From positions 5,215,403 to 5,279,402 of the forward strand of contig NW_006499897.1 of assembly GCF_000471905.2 (NCBI RefSeq): a stretch of 64,000 bases of DNA, given 5' to 3'. The number at the start of each line of letters is the position of its first letter. Position 1 is the first letter of the stretch. This DNA comes from Amborella trichopoda (taxonomy: Eukaryota; Streptophyta; Magnoliopsida; Amborellales; Amborellaceae). Positions 11,901 to 24,985 of the stretch are shown piece after piece. The translations under genes and the position numbers were made by a program. Below the pieces are notes generated by a model, which made no database searches, was not told the origin of the DNA, and was given only the letters and a program-made list of their open reading frames with translations.

Positions 11901-14467
11901 AACTCATTCTTGTGGCCATCTCCAAGTCATTATTATATTGCTCTTCTGGATCATTCCCGCTTGATGGCGTATATAAACTAGCTATCTCCTCATCCATCAT
12001 CTGCTTTGCACTTTTTTTATATTTGGTAGCCTTGAGAAATGCCGTCATCTGCTTTCTTACATTATTAGGGACATTATTGCACGCATAAACATATCATTTA
12101 ACCCCTATCAATTGTTGCTTGAACCTATGGACCCCACTACTTATCACTCCTTGACACTAATTACAAATAATTGCCTTTTTTTTTGGGATCAAGTCTGACC
12201 CCATGTTGTTGTGCAGGGTCTTCTGCAAATCTTGCCATGGTTCAACTTTAATATGTAAAAGGCTAAAAATTAACCTGACAGTTCAACATGAAAAATAATC
12301 ACCATGTGTAGTGATAATATGTAGGGGTAGTTCATGAAGTTATATTTGTTGTTAATACAAATTACATCTATTAACAAAAATATTTTAGTTCTTACTGGGA
12401 AAAATAATTTATTTATGCAACATTATAGATAAAAATAGCCTATATCAGCCACTACATATAGAACAAAAAATTTACATTGATATAGTATCAATAAAAAATT
12501 TATTTACAATGGTATAGTAATTCACAATGCCAATACATATGGACTTGTCACAAATCTTCATTTCAACAAACATGAATTACTTCCTATTGAGAAAAAAAAA
12601 ATATTTATGCAATATTATAGATAAAAGAAAGTCTGTATAAGTCACACTTAGAATCAAGAAAAAAATGACATTAATATAGTCATCTGTAATGCCACTACAT
12701 GTATATTTGACACAAAAAACATTTACAATGATACAGTCATTCACAATGCCACAAATAAAATTTACAATGATATAGTGGGCACAATCACAACTCAATTGAA
12801 ATGATCACAAATAGTCGTACATCTCAATTACAAATATGCAAGATAATATAATAAAAAATGTAAGCTCCAAACTTGGCTACAACTCAATTATCAAGAACAT
12901 ATATTTTTTGCATTAAAAATTTAATAATAAAATTGGAAAATACAAGATAATATAATTATCATACATGCCACGATTTTTTTACAATGATATTCACGTTAAT
13001 TCCTCATGATAATACAATTTAACAACATGTATTTTTTGCATTAAAAATTTAAAAATACATTTTTAATGTAAAACTGCATTAAAAATATAACACAGTTTAA
13101 CAACATGTACTTGTTGATGTATTTTTTTGCATTAACAACAAATTAAAAATACAGTTTTGCATTAAAAATATAATAATATGTATTTTTTTGCATAAATAAT
13201 CTATCAACGTGCAATTTTTTGAACTAAAAATTTAAGAATAAAAATTAAAAATATTGTTTAATTCCTCATGATAATCAAAACCTGGTCACGATTTTCACAA
13301 TTTTTTGGAAAATCACGATTTTTCAAAAAAATTGACCATGAATTAAAAAAAAAAAAGGCAGTTCTTCACATACCCACCTAACATTAGTCATTCCAACTCA
13401 AAAATCCGCCTCAAATCATATAAATTACATCAAATTGAATACATGTTTTGATAAACAACACTATAAGGAATCAAAGCCCTATAATATTAACACATTATTA
13501 TCAAAAAATTAAATAAAATCGATTGAATTGAGGGGAAAAAAAAACGCAGTTCTTCACAGGCATCAGTCATTCAATCTCAAAAATCCAGCTCAAATTGAAT
13601 AAATCAAATCAAATTGTATACATGTGATGATAAACAAGACTATAAAGATTCAAAACCCTATAAATTTAACACATTCTTTGCAAAATATTGAGTAAAATTG
13701 TTAGAATGGCGGAAAAAAAAAAAAAAAACAAGCAGTCCATTTTTTCTTCACAGACATCACTCTTTTTTTTTTCAAAAAATCAATCTTGAATTGAATAAAT
13801 AAAATCAAATTGAATACATGTGATGATAAACAACACGATAACAAATCAAAACCCTATAAATTTAACACATGATTTGTAAAATATTGAGCGAATTTGATAG
13901 AATGGCTGGAAAAAAAAAAAACACAGTTCTTACCTGTTTTTCGTGCGCCCGTGCCTTCAAATTCAAAATTGATATATATTCCTCCAAAATAATCACAAAT
14001 TATGAACAAAAACTTCTGAACAACACCTTTACGATCAATCACCCTGAAATTTTACAAAAAATGATGCCCTCTTTCACTTGAAATCAATGAAATGGCGGAA
14101 ACCCTAAAACTCACTCTTCGATCCAAATTTTTTTGTTCAAAATCGATTATTTTTACTATCTTTTATTGACTGAAATGGCTGAAACATTTGTTTAAAGCTT
14201 GCAAGATTTGATTATAAGGCTGAAAAAGATGAAAAATGATAAGAAAATGACAAAAAAAGATGAAATCCATGAAGAACATTATGCGGCCCGTGTTCTTGGG
14301 CGAGTCAATGTTGTGACTCAGCGATTCACTATTGGGAATTGCCTGGTTCTCTCTGGACACAGGCGATTCCCGATTTTGTGGTGGAACCGGCATGGGTACT
14401 ACCGATTCCTGAGTCGAATCGGGCGAATCCGGTTTGAGTCGCCGTTTTTTCAAACCCTGGGTAAAAG
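8934..14467 (-). mobile_element. hAT DNA transposon with perfect 8-bp TSD, inside the L1 leader
   Basis: The 8-bp TSD ggtaaaag occurs at 8934-8941 and 14460-14467 with no mismatch. The element is 8942-14459 (5,518 bp). Its left end is tatggtttaaaaagcgg and the reverse complement of its right end is cagggtttgaaaaaacgg, the usual hAT CAGGGTTT-type terminus with two changed bases on the left. It carries a minus-strand transposase (about 9482-12240) with BED, DUF659 and hATC parts. 12250-14450 is AT-rich leader with no other gene. Removing the element joins two halves of the L1 leader cleanly, so the hAT arrived after the L1. Confidence 0.92.
9482..12240 (-). pseudogene. hAT transposase (BED, DUF659, hATC), decayed
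   Basis: Read from the right on the minus strand. A BED-like zinc finger remnant (about 12060-12240, DPKKKAIICN then SSGVHRFKQQLIGVK). A low-complexity Gly/Met/Ser linker (11740-11860). A DUF659 domain with AYELNGPILDEEVEEV and the catalytic-region motif CITLMSDGWLN (about 11182-11514). The central block HLVWIPCAVHSINLMLEE with HFATDYLAVDSI (10504-11166). Then the hATC dimerisation motif AIKVLSQTCSATGCERNWS near 9985-10040, followed by a tail to 9482. Stops and shifts separate these blocks (for example at 11180 and near 9970), so no full protein is made. The domain order matches the DUF659 class of plant hAT transposases. Confidence 0.88.
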
Positions 14468-14659
14468 CAAAGATCACTCTACATGGTCCCTTTCAATATG
14501 TTCAATGCATTGAAGTTTTTTCTCTCTTTTAACGTTGATGGCTTATTTGACTCTCCTCTCTTCTTCCCTCCTTCCTTTTTGCTACGTTCATCGTTCCTTT
14601 CTCTCTTCTGGCCTTTGACTTCCTGATCTTTCTTCTTCCTGCCTTTCCTTGTGTCTCTT

Positions 14660-16620
14660 GCTTTAATGGAAAAGTTTGGCTGATGTTGTACTCGCTCTTC
14701 CTCTAACTCTTTGTCTAGATATTCTCATGACTATGATAGGGTGCGTCATGACTCTACTAGGGTGCGTCATGGGTCTTGTGCGCATCATAAGGTTAGTGGT
14801 CTCGATGGATCATAGAACTCTGGTTCGTCTAGGGCCTCTAGAGCTCATCGTGGTGCCACTACGTTTACAAATGCCCATGGCCATGGTGGCTTCAGCTCTT
14901 CCTCCACTTCTTCTGACTGGAAAGAGGTCTGTTTTGGCTCTGGTCTCCCACCTGTCTCCCTTTTGGTTAACTACTATCCAAACTGTAGTTGATTAAGGTG
15001 GGTGTCTGCGAAAAATGGGAGTCTCAACTTATCAAGGCCCTCATTAGTTCTTTTAGCCCCCTTGTGGATGATATTAGCATGCTTCAAGACTAGGCACTGC
15101 GTGCTTGGGGCTGCTCCCTGACTTGTAGGATCATCCCTAATAAGAGAGCTTTGATTATTTTTTATAATCACACAGATATGTCTCGTGTCCTCAAGCAACA
15201 TTTTTGGAGGTTCAAAGGTCTTTTTATGACTGCGGAGTGCTGGTCGGTGGAGGCTAACCTTTCTTTGATCCATTCCCCTGCGGTGTAGGTGAAGGTCCTT
15301 GGTATTCCGATTCATGCTTGGACTACAGAAGTCTTCCGCCTTGTCGCTCAAGTCTGTGGTAGCTCCTAGAAATCAACTGGTTCACTTCTGCTGGCCCAAG
15401 CTTGGGCACTCTGCGTATGAAAATCCAACCTATCATGGGGAAAAGGGTGCCAGATAATCTGGTGCTGAAATTAGATGATGAATTCTTTAGTATTTCTATT
15501 CAAATTGAACAGGCTCCCTCTCCGTTCGTCTTTGGCTTCCTTATCCTTGTCCTCTTCTAGGGATGATTGGAGTTTTCCCTTGGGTTTTCGGCAGTCGGAA
15601 AGATGACGTAGCCATCGGGGACCATCAATGGAAGCTGGTTATTAAAAGAAGGAGGGTCTCTCCTAAAGTCAACCATTGACATACCGTATAGAATGAAGAA
15701 GGAAAACTGTTGATTCTGGTCCTATGAAGTCGGTTGGCATGAAGGAGCACACGCATTTATTACAAAGTTCAAATTCAATTCATCTAGGAACAAAAAAGTT
15801 CATAGACCACAACGGCCCATACATAATAAGTCATTGTATCCATGCTCATTGTATCCATGTTCCTCTTTTGCAGTTGGTGTGTCATAAAAAAGGAAACTCC
15901 TGGATTCCTCGAAAATCCAATCGCCGCCAGCCTTTTCTCATGCCTCCTCTGTAACAGTGCCCTTGGGTACCCTTTTTGAACAGGTGCCGCCCCTCACGGA
16001 AGATCCAACCATTGAGGTTTCTCATCCAGAGGTAGTCAATGCTTGCCCTACCGTCCAACGACTACATGGTCTCGAATGTGGGTCCCCGTCTCTTCTCTTC
16101 TGAGCAGAGTATGGCAAATCATCAATCTAAAGAGATGCCTTGGTTGATCAACCTGGATCCAAATCCCATCGGACAACTGGATTCTCCTGATATCCTACGC
16201 CGAGTGACATCTGTTGAAGACCTGAGGGTGGTTAGTCACCTGATGAAAAAGCGTGTAGCCTCGAAAATGCACCTTCTTTTTCTCTTCATTCGGTTTTAAG
16301 CAAGTTTATGCAGCTCATCCCGTACCCCCCTCCTTCCCCTCGTATCTCTCTCCTCGAGTTTCAGCCATTGCTGCTTCTATGGGCTCTCTTCCTTAGAAGA
16401 AGTATCATCTTTGCCTCAGCCATTCTGAGGGCTCCCCTTATGACCATCATGGACATTGTAGAAAAAAGAGACCTTGTTTCTCTGATCGTGCCAATGCCCT
16501 TGACAATGCTTTGGCCAACTCTTTTTATTTGGGAGGATTATTTTAGACAAAGCCCTTATCTTGGCAACGTATCCTTATATTCTTAGGGTTCCCCCTCTTC
16601 TACTTACTAAATCTCCTGCT
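14660..16620 (+). pseudogene. L1 ORF1, DUF4283-type RNA-binding protein, decayed
   Basis: Between the leader and the endonuclease the plus strand carries scattered open stretches. The best marker is near 15250-15360, which reads VKVLGIPIHAWTTEVFRLVA after a stop, the consensus ending of the DUF4283 domain of plant L1 ORF1. Upstream SDWKEVCFGSGLPPV (about 14915-14960) fits the start of the same protein. I could not find a zinc knuckle. Many stops and frame changes show it is long dead. Confidence 0.6.
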
Positions 16621-16834
16621 TCCTTTGAAGAGGATTGCCAAAAGATGCTGCTACCTGGTTGATCAAGGAGTACAAGAGGGGGATGGGTAGGGATCACGCT
16701 GCTAAGCCAATTTTAAAGGTGAGATTAGGCTCCTGAAGTAGCCTCCTTGAGAAGGAGGCTGCAGAGCTGGCTGCAGGTCTGAGGTTAACCTCTCATGCCA
16801 CAGGTGCCACGAGGAGGGGGAAAGGCTTCTGTCT

Positions 16835-19517
16835 TCAACGATTATTCTCTCATGGAATATGCATGGGCTTGGAAGTGCTAGAAGGAGGTGGATGCTACGT
16901 CAGCTTGTTCAAAGATGTAGACCTAACATTTTGGTTTTGCAGGAAACCAAGCTCACTTCCTTTAACTTATCTTTGCTTAGATCTTTTTAGTGCTCTCGCC
17001 CTGTGGACTATGTTTTTCTGCTTCTAATAGTGTCTCTGGAGGCCTTTTAAGTATTTGGGACTCCTTTGTATTAACGAGGCTTTTGGTTTGTTTATATTTC
17101 ATCAAATTGTTGTATCTTTTATTGACGCTTATCATTTGTTTTTTGCTTATCTAATATTTATGGCCCTCCAGTTATTGGGGAATGGACCATCTCCATTCGG
17201 TTTTGAGTTAATGTGGCTGGAGGATAAAACCTTCTCTGATGTGGTTAAAAATTCCTGAGAGTCGATCTGGGTGTTAGGTTGACTCGGGTTTCGTGCTCTC
17301 AATGAAGCTTAAGGGCCTCAAAATTAAGCTTAAGGAATGGGGGAGAAGCAACTATGGTAATATTGCTCATAATATCAGTTTGATCGAAAGGGAAATCTTG
17401 TCCCTTAATGCATTGGAACAGTCTGATGCTAGGTTGAGCCGAAACCAGTGCCATAAGAGGGAAATGAAAAAAGGTGACCAAGAAAACGTTCTTAGCATGG
17501 AAGAAATTTTTTGGTTTCAAAGTTCTAGATCCAAATGGGTTAAATATTGGAGATTTGAATACAAAATTCTTTCATTTCATTGCCAATTGCAGGCATCGCT
17601 TTAACTGCATTAACGATTTATGAATTCCTAGGATTGACATGGAAAGGCCAGTGCAAGTTAAGAATGCCATTGTCAATCATTTCCACGCAGCTTTCTCTTC
17701 GGAAAGACACATGCATTTTGAAATTCAATATGTGCCTTTTAAAAAGCTCTCCGCTTCCTTTGCTGAAAGTCTTGAATGTGGTTTCTCTACTGATGAAGTT
17801 CGGGAAGTTGTATTCGACGTGCCTAGGGACAAAGCTCCTGACCCTAACGGCTTCCCTCTCATCTTCTTTCAAGAATTTTGGAAAGTTGTCAAGACGGATG
17901 TTATGGCTTGGCTTCATCAAGTATTTTTGAATGGCTTTGTGAGCAATGCCATTAATTTGACTTTGATCTCTCTCATCTCCAAGAAGACTTCTATTCAGTC
18001 TCTTTAAGATATTAGGTCAATCAGTTTGTTGTCGGCCCTATAAAAAATCCTTGTTAAGGTCTTAGCAAACAGACTTCACACGGTTTTGAAGTATGGGATG
18101 GATCCCAATGGTTTCATCGCCAAGAGAAGCACCAGGTTGGACTGTCTATCTCTAATTTGGAAGGGGATTCAAAGTGTGAGATCTATATTCCTTAGCTACT
18201 TAAGGATCCTTCTGGGCAATGGACAATGTACCCGCTTTTGGCATGCCAAGTAGTTGGATGACTACCCTCTGAAACTTTTGTTCCCTGACCTATTTAATAG
18301 GTCTACCCAAAAGCAAGAGCTGGTAGTCAACATGGTCGTTTTCTCTGGGGGGGGCAAGTGGTGTGGAATGTTAGCCTCAATATCATAAGGGTGGACGGGA
18401 TTGTGGCATATCAATATCATGCCTTACTGGCTAGACTATATGATTTATGCTATCAGCCCTCGGAAGCCATATAGGGTTATTTGGAGTATGGAACCTTGTG
18501 GAGTGTTCTCGGTGTGTTCTCTCTACCAAATTGTTACTAGAGACCGATATATTGAATATTATCATTCAATAGCTAAATTTTGGAACTGCAAGGTGCTTCA
18601 CAGAGTTAAGACCTTTCTTTGGCTCCTTGGCCTCAGGAGACTCCTTACCATCGACCGACAGAGATGAAGGGGAATGATCTTAAATAATGTCTGCACCCTT
18701 TGTAAATCAGAGGAGGAAACCATCTGTGGCTGCCTTATGGGAATGATCCTAACTAATGTCACCTTTTTATCCACAACCCTTTTGTGGCTGCCTTATGGGA
18801 TTAGTTGGCTCTCATCGCTAACTGGACAATATTTATGCTCTTCTTCAGCAGCTTTGGGCTCCTCTTTTTTTGCCCTTGGGCATCAAGTTATGGAGAATCT
18901 TTATCGCAACATTATTATGGAATTTGTGGAAGGAACAGAACCTAAGAACTTTTGAAAGCCGGAGTTGTGGCCCCCCTATTTTCCTCATGGCTGTCCAACG
19001 ATCCATTATGACCTAGGCTTACAGCTTCTTACCAATTAATTCCATTCCCAAAGAGTTCTTCTTGACCCACTTCAAGAACTTTATGTTATTCAAGCCTATT
19101 CGTAGGTCTCTGCGATTTGTGTGGAAGCCTCCCCCAGCGGGTTGGGTTAAGCTCAACTTTGATGGCAGTGTGAGAGGTCTAATTGCTAGGTACGGGGGCT
19201 TACTCCATGATCACCTTGTGACCACGATCTAGACTATTTCTGGAAGACTTCCTTCTTGTGAAATCAATGAAGCTAAACTATGGGCCTTGAAGATGGGAAT
19301 TTTAGATCTTGATCAATCCAACCAGAAAGTTCCCATTGAAGGTGATTCAGCTGATGTCATCAATTGGTGCCTAAACCCAGACTCCACCCCGTGGCACCTA
19401 AGTGGTCTTATGGATGAAATCCTAATCATTTTGAGGGATTTTCATGTCGAATTCGTCCATGTTGTCAAAGGTTTTAACTCGCAGGCAGATTCTTTGGCTA
19501 AATTGGCAACCTCATAA
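16835..19517 (+). pseudogene. L1 ORF2: endonuclease, reverse transcriptase, RNase H, decayed
   Basis: Pieces in order on the plus strand. ILSWNMHGLG and PNILVLQETKL from the apurinic endonuclease (16843-16960). PSPFGFELMWLEDKTFSDVV (about 17190-17250) from the endonuclease-RT linker. RDKAPDPNGFPLIFFQEFWK (17824-17885) and ILVKVLANRL (about 18045) from the reverse transcriptase. GVFSVCSLYQIV, KTFLWLLGLRRLLTIDR and CTLCKSEEET from zf-RVT (18480-18720). KLNFDGSVRG through VPIEGDSADVINWCL to QADSLAKLA from RNase H (19145-19515). The YxDD active-site segment is not visible, and numerous stops interrupt the frame. The RNase H portion is the best preserved. Confidence 0.85.
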
Positions 19518-19656
19518 GTTTGTTGCTGTTGTTGTTCTTTTTTCCTTTTTTTTCTTTTCCTTTTCTCCTTTTTTGTTGTTTCTTGTTTGTATTTTCTTTC
19601 ATTATCTTAACAAAGCTCGCGCTTACTCAAAAAAAAAAAAAGAAGAAGAAATGTGT

Positions 19657-21362
19657 ATCCCAAATCATGGAACAATTTTCTATTTTTTATTATATTTAAC
19701 CCAGCCACTAATGAATAAATAAAAATAAAAATTTTATTCCAAAAATGTTAAAAATAAAAAAATTACCATAACATATAAATTAAATTGAAAGAAAATTTCC
19801 ATATTAGGGTGTTTGGAACCAATATAATTCATCTAGGCAGTAAATTAAATTATTTAGAAAATTAGTTATTGGCAATATGAAATTATTATATATGCTAATA
19901 ATTATTAAAAATAAAGAAAACATTTGTAAATTGTAAACATTTATATTTGGTTCACAAAATTTCAAAAACATATAAAGATGATATCCGGTGTTTTTTGAAA
20001 AATAGGATATCACCTTTCTATAATAATTAGAAATTTGTAATTAGTGTATATAACGTTCTTCTTATGTGTTTTAATAAAATTTTATATTTAAAATTTATTA
20101 TAACTTAAAATACTAAGACAATTAATAATGCTAATGTCCAACTTTTATTGAAATAAAAGTCGTTTTTAGAATATTTCAAAATTTATATGTTGAAAATCTA
20201 AAAATTAGTCATACAAAGCTTTTTAAGGCATAAAACTTTGTAACTAAAATTATTGAGTTCTTAAAAATTGGTGTCTTTTTATGTAGAAAGTACTAAATAA
20301 GAATTATAAATCAATTAAAATTTCAATAAAAAGTTTTAGACATATGGAAGTTCATATTCTAGAAGTGGACAAAAGATATAAAGAAAAATGATATAAAAAT
20401 ATGGATTATAGTCTTGATATATTTTTTCATAAAGATATTTTTTTTAATATTTTTCACAAAGGTACTCTTTTTTTTTTTTGGCATGAAATCTGTCATGCGT
20501 AACCTATGATGATTTTTTTTTGTATTTTTTAAATTTATGCACTGTTTTTTAGGGATTAGGAACAAAAATATAAGATAACCGTAATGGATTTCCATGCATG
20601 AATTTTAGGAGAATATGCAGTTTTCGCAAAAATGAGAAGGAAAAAAAAGAAAATGGGAGCATGCAACAAAGAAAATCCAAAAACAAAAACAAAAAAAAAC
20701 GTAAAAATACTTAAAAACATATAAAGGAAAGTGGGTATTTTATAAATTAAATTTTAAATTACAATACTTTTATAAAAGCTATTTGAGTGGTTTCTATTGG
20801 TTGTTTATTTGAGCATTCATCATTCTCACTGGTTTTTGCACGCTAAGAACTTTGCAGAGAGAGAGGATGAGAAATAAAAAGAGAGTAGAAAGAGAGGATG
20901 ATAGGGAGGGTAGAGAGAGTATGAGTGATGGTAGAGAGTGGATGAGAAAAGAGAAAAAATGAATTTCTTGCGATTTTATATAAGTTTTTTTAATGTTCAA
21001 AAAATAGAGAAAATGAGGGATAATAGAGAGGATAATCGTTTTAGTGTCTGAAAACGATTAGTATTAAGGGTTTAAACTTTGAAAATAGTTGTGAAGGGAC
21101 ACATTTTTTCAACCCGAGGTGGTTTTTAAGGTGGGGATATCCACCTTTTCATTCCCTGCTTAGGGATGGTTTTTAAGGAGGGAGGAAGTCATATGAGTCT
21201 CTCTAAGATTTTAGGATTCCCATGATAATCAACTATAAATTTTAGGGGATTTGCACCTTTTCAATCCTTCCCCTTCAAATACCTCTCACTTTCTCTCCCC
21301 CTTCCCCCTTCAAATATAATCTCTCTTCCCATCTTCCTCAAATATCACGTCTCTCTCTTTTC
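19657..21362. other. AT-rich stretch without recognisable genes
   Basis: Very AT-rich DNA with long T and A runs. A GA-rich patch at 20855-20960 made of irregular gagagagga-like words is the only local structure. I find no coding exon, inverted repeat or known element end. Confidence 0.4.
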
Positions 21363-23153
21363 CATAGTTAGCAATTCGACGACTAATCGCCGAAATTTTA
21401 AAATTCACCGAATTTTTGGAAAACGTTTTAAATGTCGGTTTTTTTAAAAGTTTGTCAAAAAAACATGTTTTTTTCATAATACCGTTAAAAACACATTTTT
21501 TTGAGGAACGAAAAAAAGGGACCAAAAAAAGGTTTTTTTTTTTACTTGTAATTTTTTTTAGAAAGAGAAACAACGTTTTTCCAAATGTGTAATTTCTAAA
21601 AGAACCTATTATTTCAAAAAAAAAAAATCTGAAAATGAAAATTTTTATCCCCATTGGATTTGTGTATTGTTAGGATTTAGGGTTTATTATCTTAGGGTTT
21701 ATGTTGTGTTGTTCTTCTTCTTCACAGCCAGATTTTCAGATTGACGTATGATTTTTTTTTTTTTTTCTTTTTAACTTCAACATGACGCATATTTCAGTAG
21801 TTATTGTGCAAAGAAAATACTATTTACATGCAAATTATCGTGTAAAGGAAATTATTGTGTAAAAAAAATCATATAGATATAGAGCAAAAAAAATCATATA
21901 AACGCAAAAACTAGATTTCTGTGAGTAGATGTTCTTGTGGAAGCCATTGGATAACTAAGGATTTCGTCTGCCCTTTCAAATTTTGTTTTTGAGTGTTTCT
22001 TCTGCCTTAGCCCTGTGAGTGATGAGTAATGGAAGCCAACGAGAGTGAGAGGGGCCTATGAGAACAAAGACTAGTTCCAGCAAGAATATGGGGATTTGAT
22101 CGAAAGATTTTCTGGGTTTGTAGGGTCCCCAATTGGAAAAGAGATAAGGAGGAGGGTTAGGGGGATATGGACTTTAGGGGATTGGCTGGGGAAAGGAAGG
22201 GGTTGGTGGCTATGTTAGTGAAGGTCTATGGAACTGGGAAGAGTGATTTAGGGTGAAGGAGTGTAGGACTGGGAGAGCACAGAAAAGATGGACGTAGGGT
22301 ACGCCTTTTGCTGTTGCAGCATCACTAATGAAAACCCATCTTCTCACAGTGGTTAAGGTAGCTCTCTCTCTTGGTACGCCTTTTGCTGCTGCAACATCAC
22401 TAATGAAACCCATCTTCTCATAGTGGTTAAGGTAGCACTCACTCTCTCTCTCGCCCACACATATCGTGTTTTTTGCCACTCATTACCCACCGTTCCACTA
22501 GCGCCCATATGTAATTGAAAGGATAGTTCGGACACCTAACCACAGTTAAAGGTAATACCCCTTTTTTTTTCTACAAAGATATTCAATGAATCTGCACTGC
22601 TTGAGTTCATAACACCAAGCAAGCATAGAATGAAAAGCATTTTGGTGACCTTGTTCCCTAAAAGAAGCATATAACTTAGAGAAGATTGGGCATGTGGGGT
22701 GCAATGATAGGCATGGGTCCTGTAATTTGTATATTAAGTGTGGGGTGCAACATCACTAAGTAGGTGATGGGGTGCACTACACATAACTGAAATGTACTGG
22801 AAGATTATATTTATATTTTTTTTTAAATATGTTTTTTTTATATGTACTAAGTAGGTGATGTTTGTTAAAACATTTAATAAAAAAATTTATATAGTATATT
22901 TATCATGAACTTATCATTTTATTTTTTATGGATGGATTAGTTATTGATGGCTTTAACATAATTTTTATTTTTGAGAATTTCTAACATTTTAAATTATCCG
23001 ATTTTTTGAGCCTAGTCCGATATATTAGCGATACCTTTACATGAAGTATTTTTACCAATCCGTATTTTTTATCCTATTTTTTATAATAAAACGATTTTTT
23101 CCCTATTTTAAGGTAAGTCGATTTATTGAAAGTTCCCGACTCGCTAACTATGC
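21363..23153. mobile_element. Possible non-autonomous inverted-repeat element, hAT-like ends
   Basis: The left end starts catagttagcaattcgacg and the reverse complement of the right end starts catagttagcgagtcggg. The two continue with weak similarity for some tens of bases. The 1.8-kb interior holds no transposase; it contains a 75-bp tandem duplication (22299-22448). Flanking bases give no clean 8-bp duplication, so this is a tentative call. Confidence 0.38.
22299..22448. repeat. 75-bp tandem duplication
   Basis: Two adjacent units (22299-22373 and 22374-22448) both begin gtacgccttttgctg and end with gtggttaaggtag plus a CT-rich run. They differ at only a few positions, so the duplication is fairly recent compared with its surroundings. 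Confidence 0.85.
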
Positions 23154-23242
23154 TCCTTCCCCTCAAAGATCATGTCTCTATTGCTCTTCCCATCCCCTCA
23201 CTCTCCTTTCTCCCCAAAGATCACTTCCCTTCTCTCTCTCAT

Positions 23243-24546
23243 TCCTTCATACAAGATATGTCGGCTGCATGTCACTAAAAAAATGGACAAACTTTGACCA
23301 CGGGCTTAAACTGGCTTAAAGCTCTCTAGAAGTCAAACTTCTAAGATCGCAAGTACCCAAAACCTCTTTTAACATTACAGCAGGTTATTAAACTTAAGTA
23401 CCCACACTTTCCTTACCAGAAAGATAACATTTCACTTTCCAGCAAAGATTTTTAGCTTCCCAGCAATGTTTTAAAATGCAGTTGCATATATGTCATTCTA
23501 TTTCTATATGCCCCTTATTTATAGATCATATATTATATTTTATATAGACTTGATATAGTTCAACATAGCGACTGACATGCACACTTCTATTTTTTTTTAT
23601 TATGAAAACTTGATAGCAGCTTCAAAACATATGTATGTCATACATATATTGTTTTTAAGGTTAACTCAAGAAATTCAAAGAATATGATGCGGGATAGCGA
23701 GAATATCTGACTTCATTCTAATAGATATACATATTAGATACTTTTCCTTTATATAATGAAGATTGAGGGGGAAGTGATTGGTTATATAATAAAATCCTAG
23801 ATATATGAATAAATCCTAAGAAATTCATTATATGTATGTATAGGTTATAAGGTTTTTTTGGAGATAATGCACATTTATATTTTTGGGTTAATTCAGTGGA
23901 CAAATCGAACTTGATGTGGAATTGCTAAACCATAGCTGCTTTAATTTAAATTGTGTTTAATTAAATATAATTTAAATTCTAAAATTGGTCTTAAAGATGG
24001 AATTTAATAGTATTATGTAATAAATTGCTTCAGAATTCCTCTTGATCATTTTTATAAATTGTAAAAGAATGGCAAAATTAAAGAATAAATTATAAAATTG
24101 CAATAAATTGTGGAATTGTAATATAAGTAAAAACTAAATAATATGAAAGTATTTTGTTTTCATTTCTTAAAATGTAATTAAGAACTATAATTTTTTATTT
24201 ATTGATTAAAATAAATAATAACACTCCCATCTATAAGAGTTAAAATGTCCAAACTACAAAATTTCCCTCTGTTTCCCTAAAATCTATTTTCCCTTAGGGG
24301 CGCTAGGAGGTAAATATTCCCTGAAAGCTAAAAGTTCTTTGCTGGAAAGTGGAATGCTATCTTTCTAAAATGTTAAGGAAGGCTTGGGTACCTATGTTTG
24401 ATAACCAGCTCAACTATTAAAGAAGTTATGGGTACATGTGTTTGATTAACCCTAGAAATTTGACTTCTAGAGAGATACAAATAAGACAATTTAAGCATGC
24501 CGTTCATTTTTTAGTGATATGCAGCCGACGTGTCTTGCATGAAGGA
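23243..24546. mobile_element. Non-coding element with about 235-bp terminal inverted repeats
   Basis: The left arm (about 23243-23480) and the right arm (about 24310-24546) are inverted copies, with shared words such as gtcggctgcat, tctctagaagtcaaa, gtaccca and actttccagcaaag in mirrored order. The 830-bp centre is AT-rich and non-coding. Long inverted repeats without a transposase suggest a Mutator-like (MULE) derivative. The expected 9-bp TSD was not found (tctctcatt on the left against gatatttga on the right). The arms differ at roughly a quarter of sites. Confidence 0.6.
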
Positions 24547-24985
24547 GATATTTGAGACAATCCTATTCTTCAAGAGGTCTAACAAAATAAAAGGTTCAGA
24601 TCAGAGAGTTCAATATGCTCTCCCCCAAACAAAGACGCCTTTACTAATGTTTAAAGTTGAGTTATATTTACAAATTTCTTTTATTCAATACATTGCAAGC
24701 CCTTACTAAAGTCTCTTGAATAAATGTACAATAAGACGATGGAAAAACTTTCCAAAGAAAATGTTCTTTCTTTTATGTGGGAAAACTTTTTATCTTCCAA
24801 TATATAAGCCAACATTAACACAGATGCAAAATATAATTCACTTAATACAAAACAATATTACAATGGATGCTTACATCCAATAGAATGATGGATGTGTAAA
24901 TGAATAGGACCTAGTAAACCAGGTACGTATTGATCAATAAGAAGAAATCGATGACAAAACAAAGACCCAAAAAACCACACATCTT

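Larger units (their letters stand above)
8832..19656 (+). mobile_element. L1-type LINE with TSDs, split by a hAT element
   Basis: The left TSD gaagaaacgtgt (8832-8843) and the right TSD gaagaaatgtgt (19645-19656) differ only by a CpG-to-TpG change. The LINE body is 8844-8933 plus 14460-19644 (about 5.3 kb), ending in a poly(A) run at 19629-19641. The intervening 8942-14459 is a later hAT transposon. Order on the plus strand is 5' leader, ORF1, endonuclease remnant, reverse transcriptase, zf-RVT zinc region, RNase H, poly(A). That is the standard plant L1 layout with a terminal RNase H. It is full length in outline, but both ORFs carry many stops and shifts, and the reverse transcriptase core between about 18230 and 18400 is shortened. 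Confidence 0.82.

Noticed and set aside
23264-23280. CACTA-like start (cactaaaaaaat) near the left arm of the long-inverted-repeat element
   Set aside because: The inverted similarity extends about 25 bp further outwards past this word on both sides, so it is not the element terminus.
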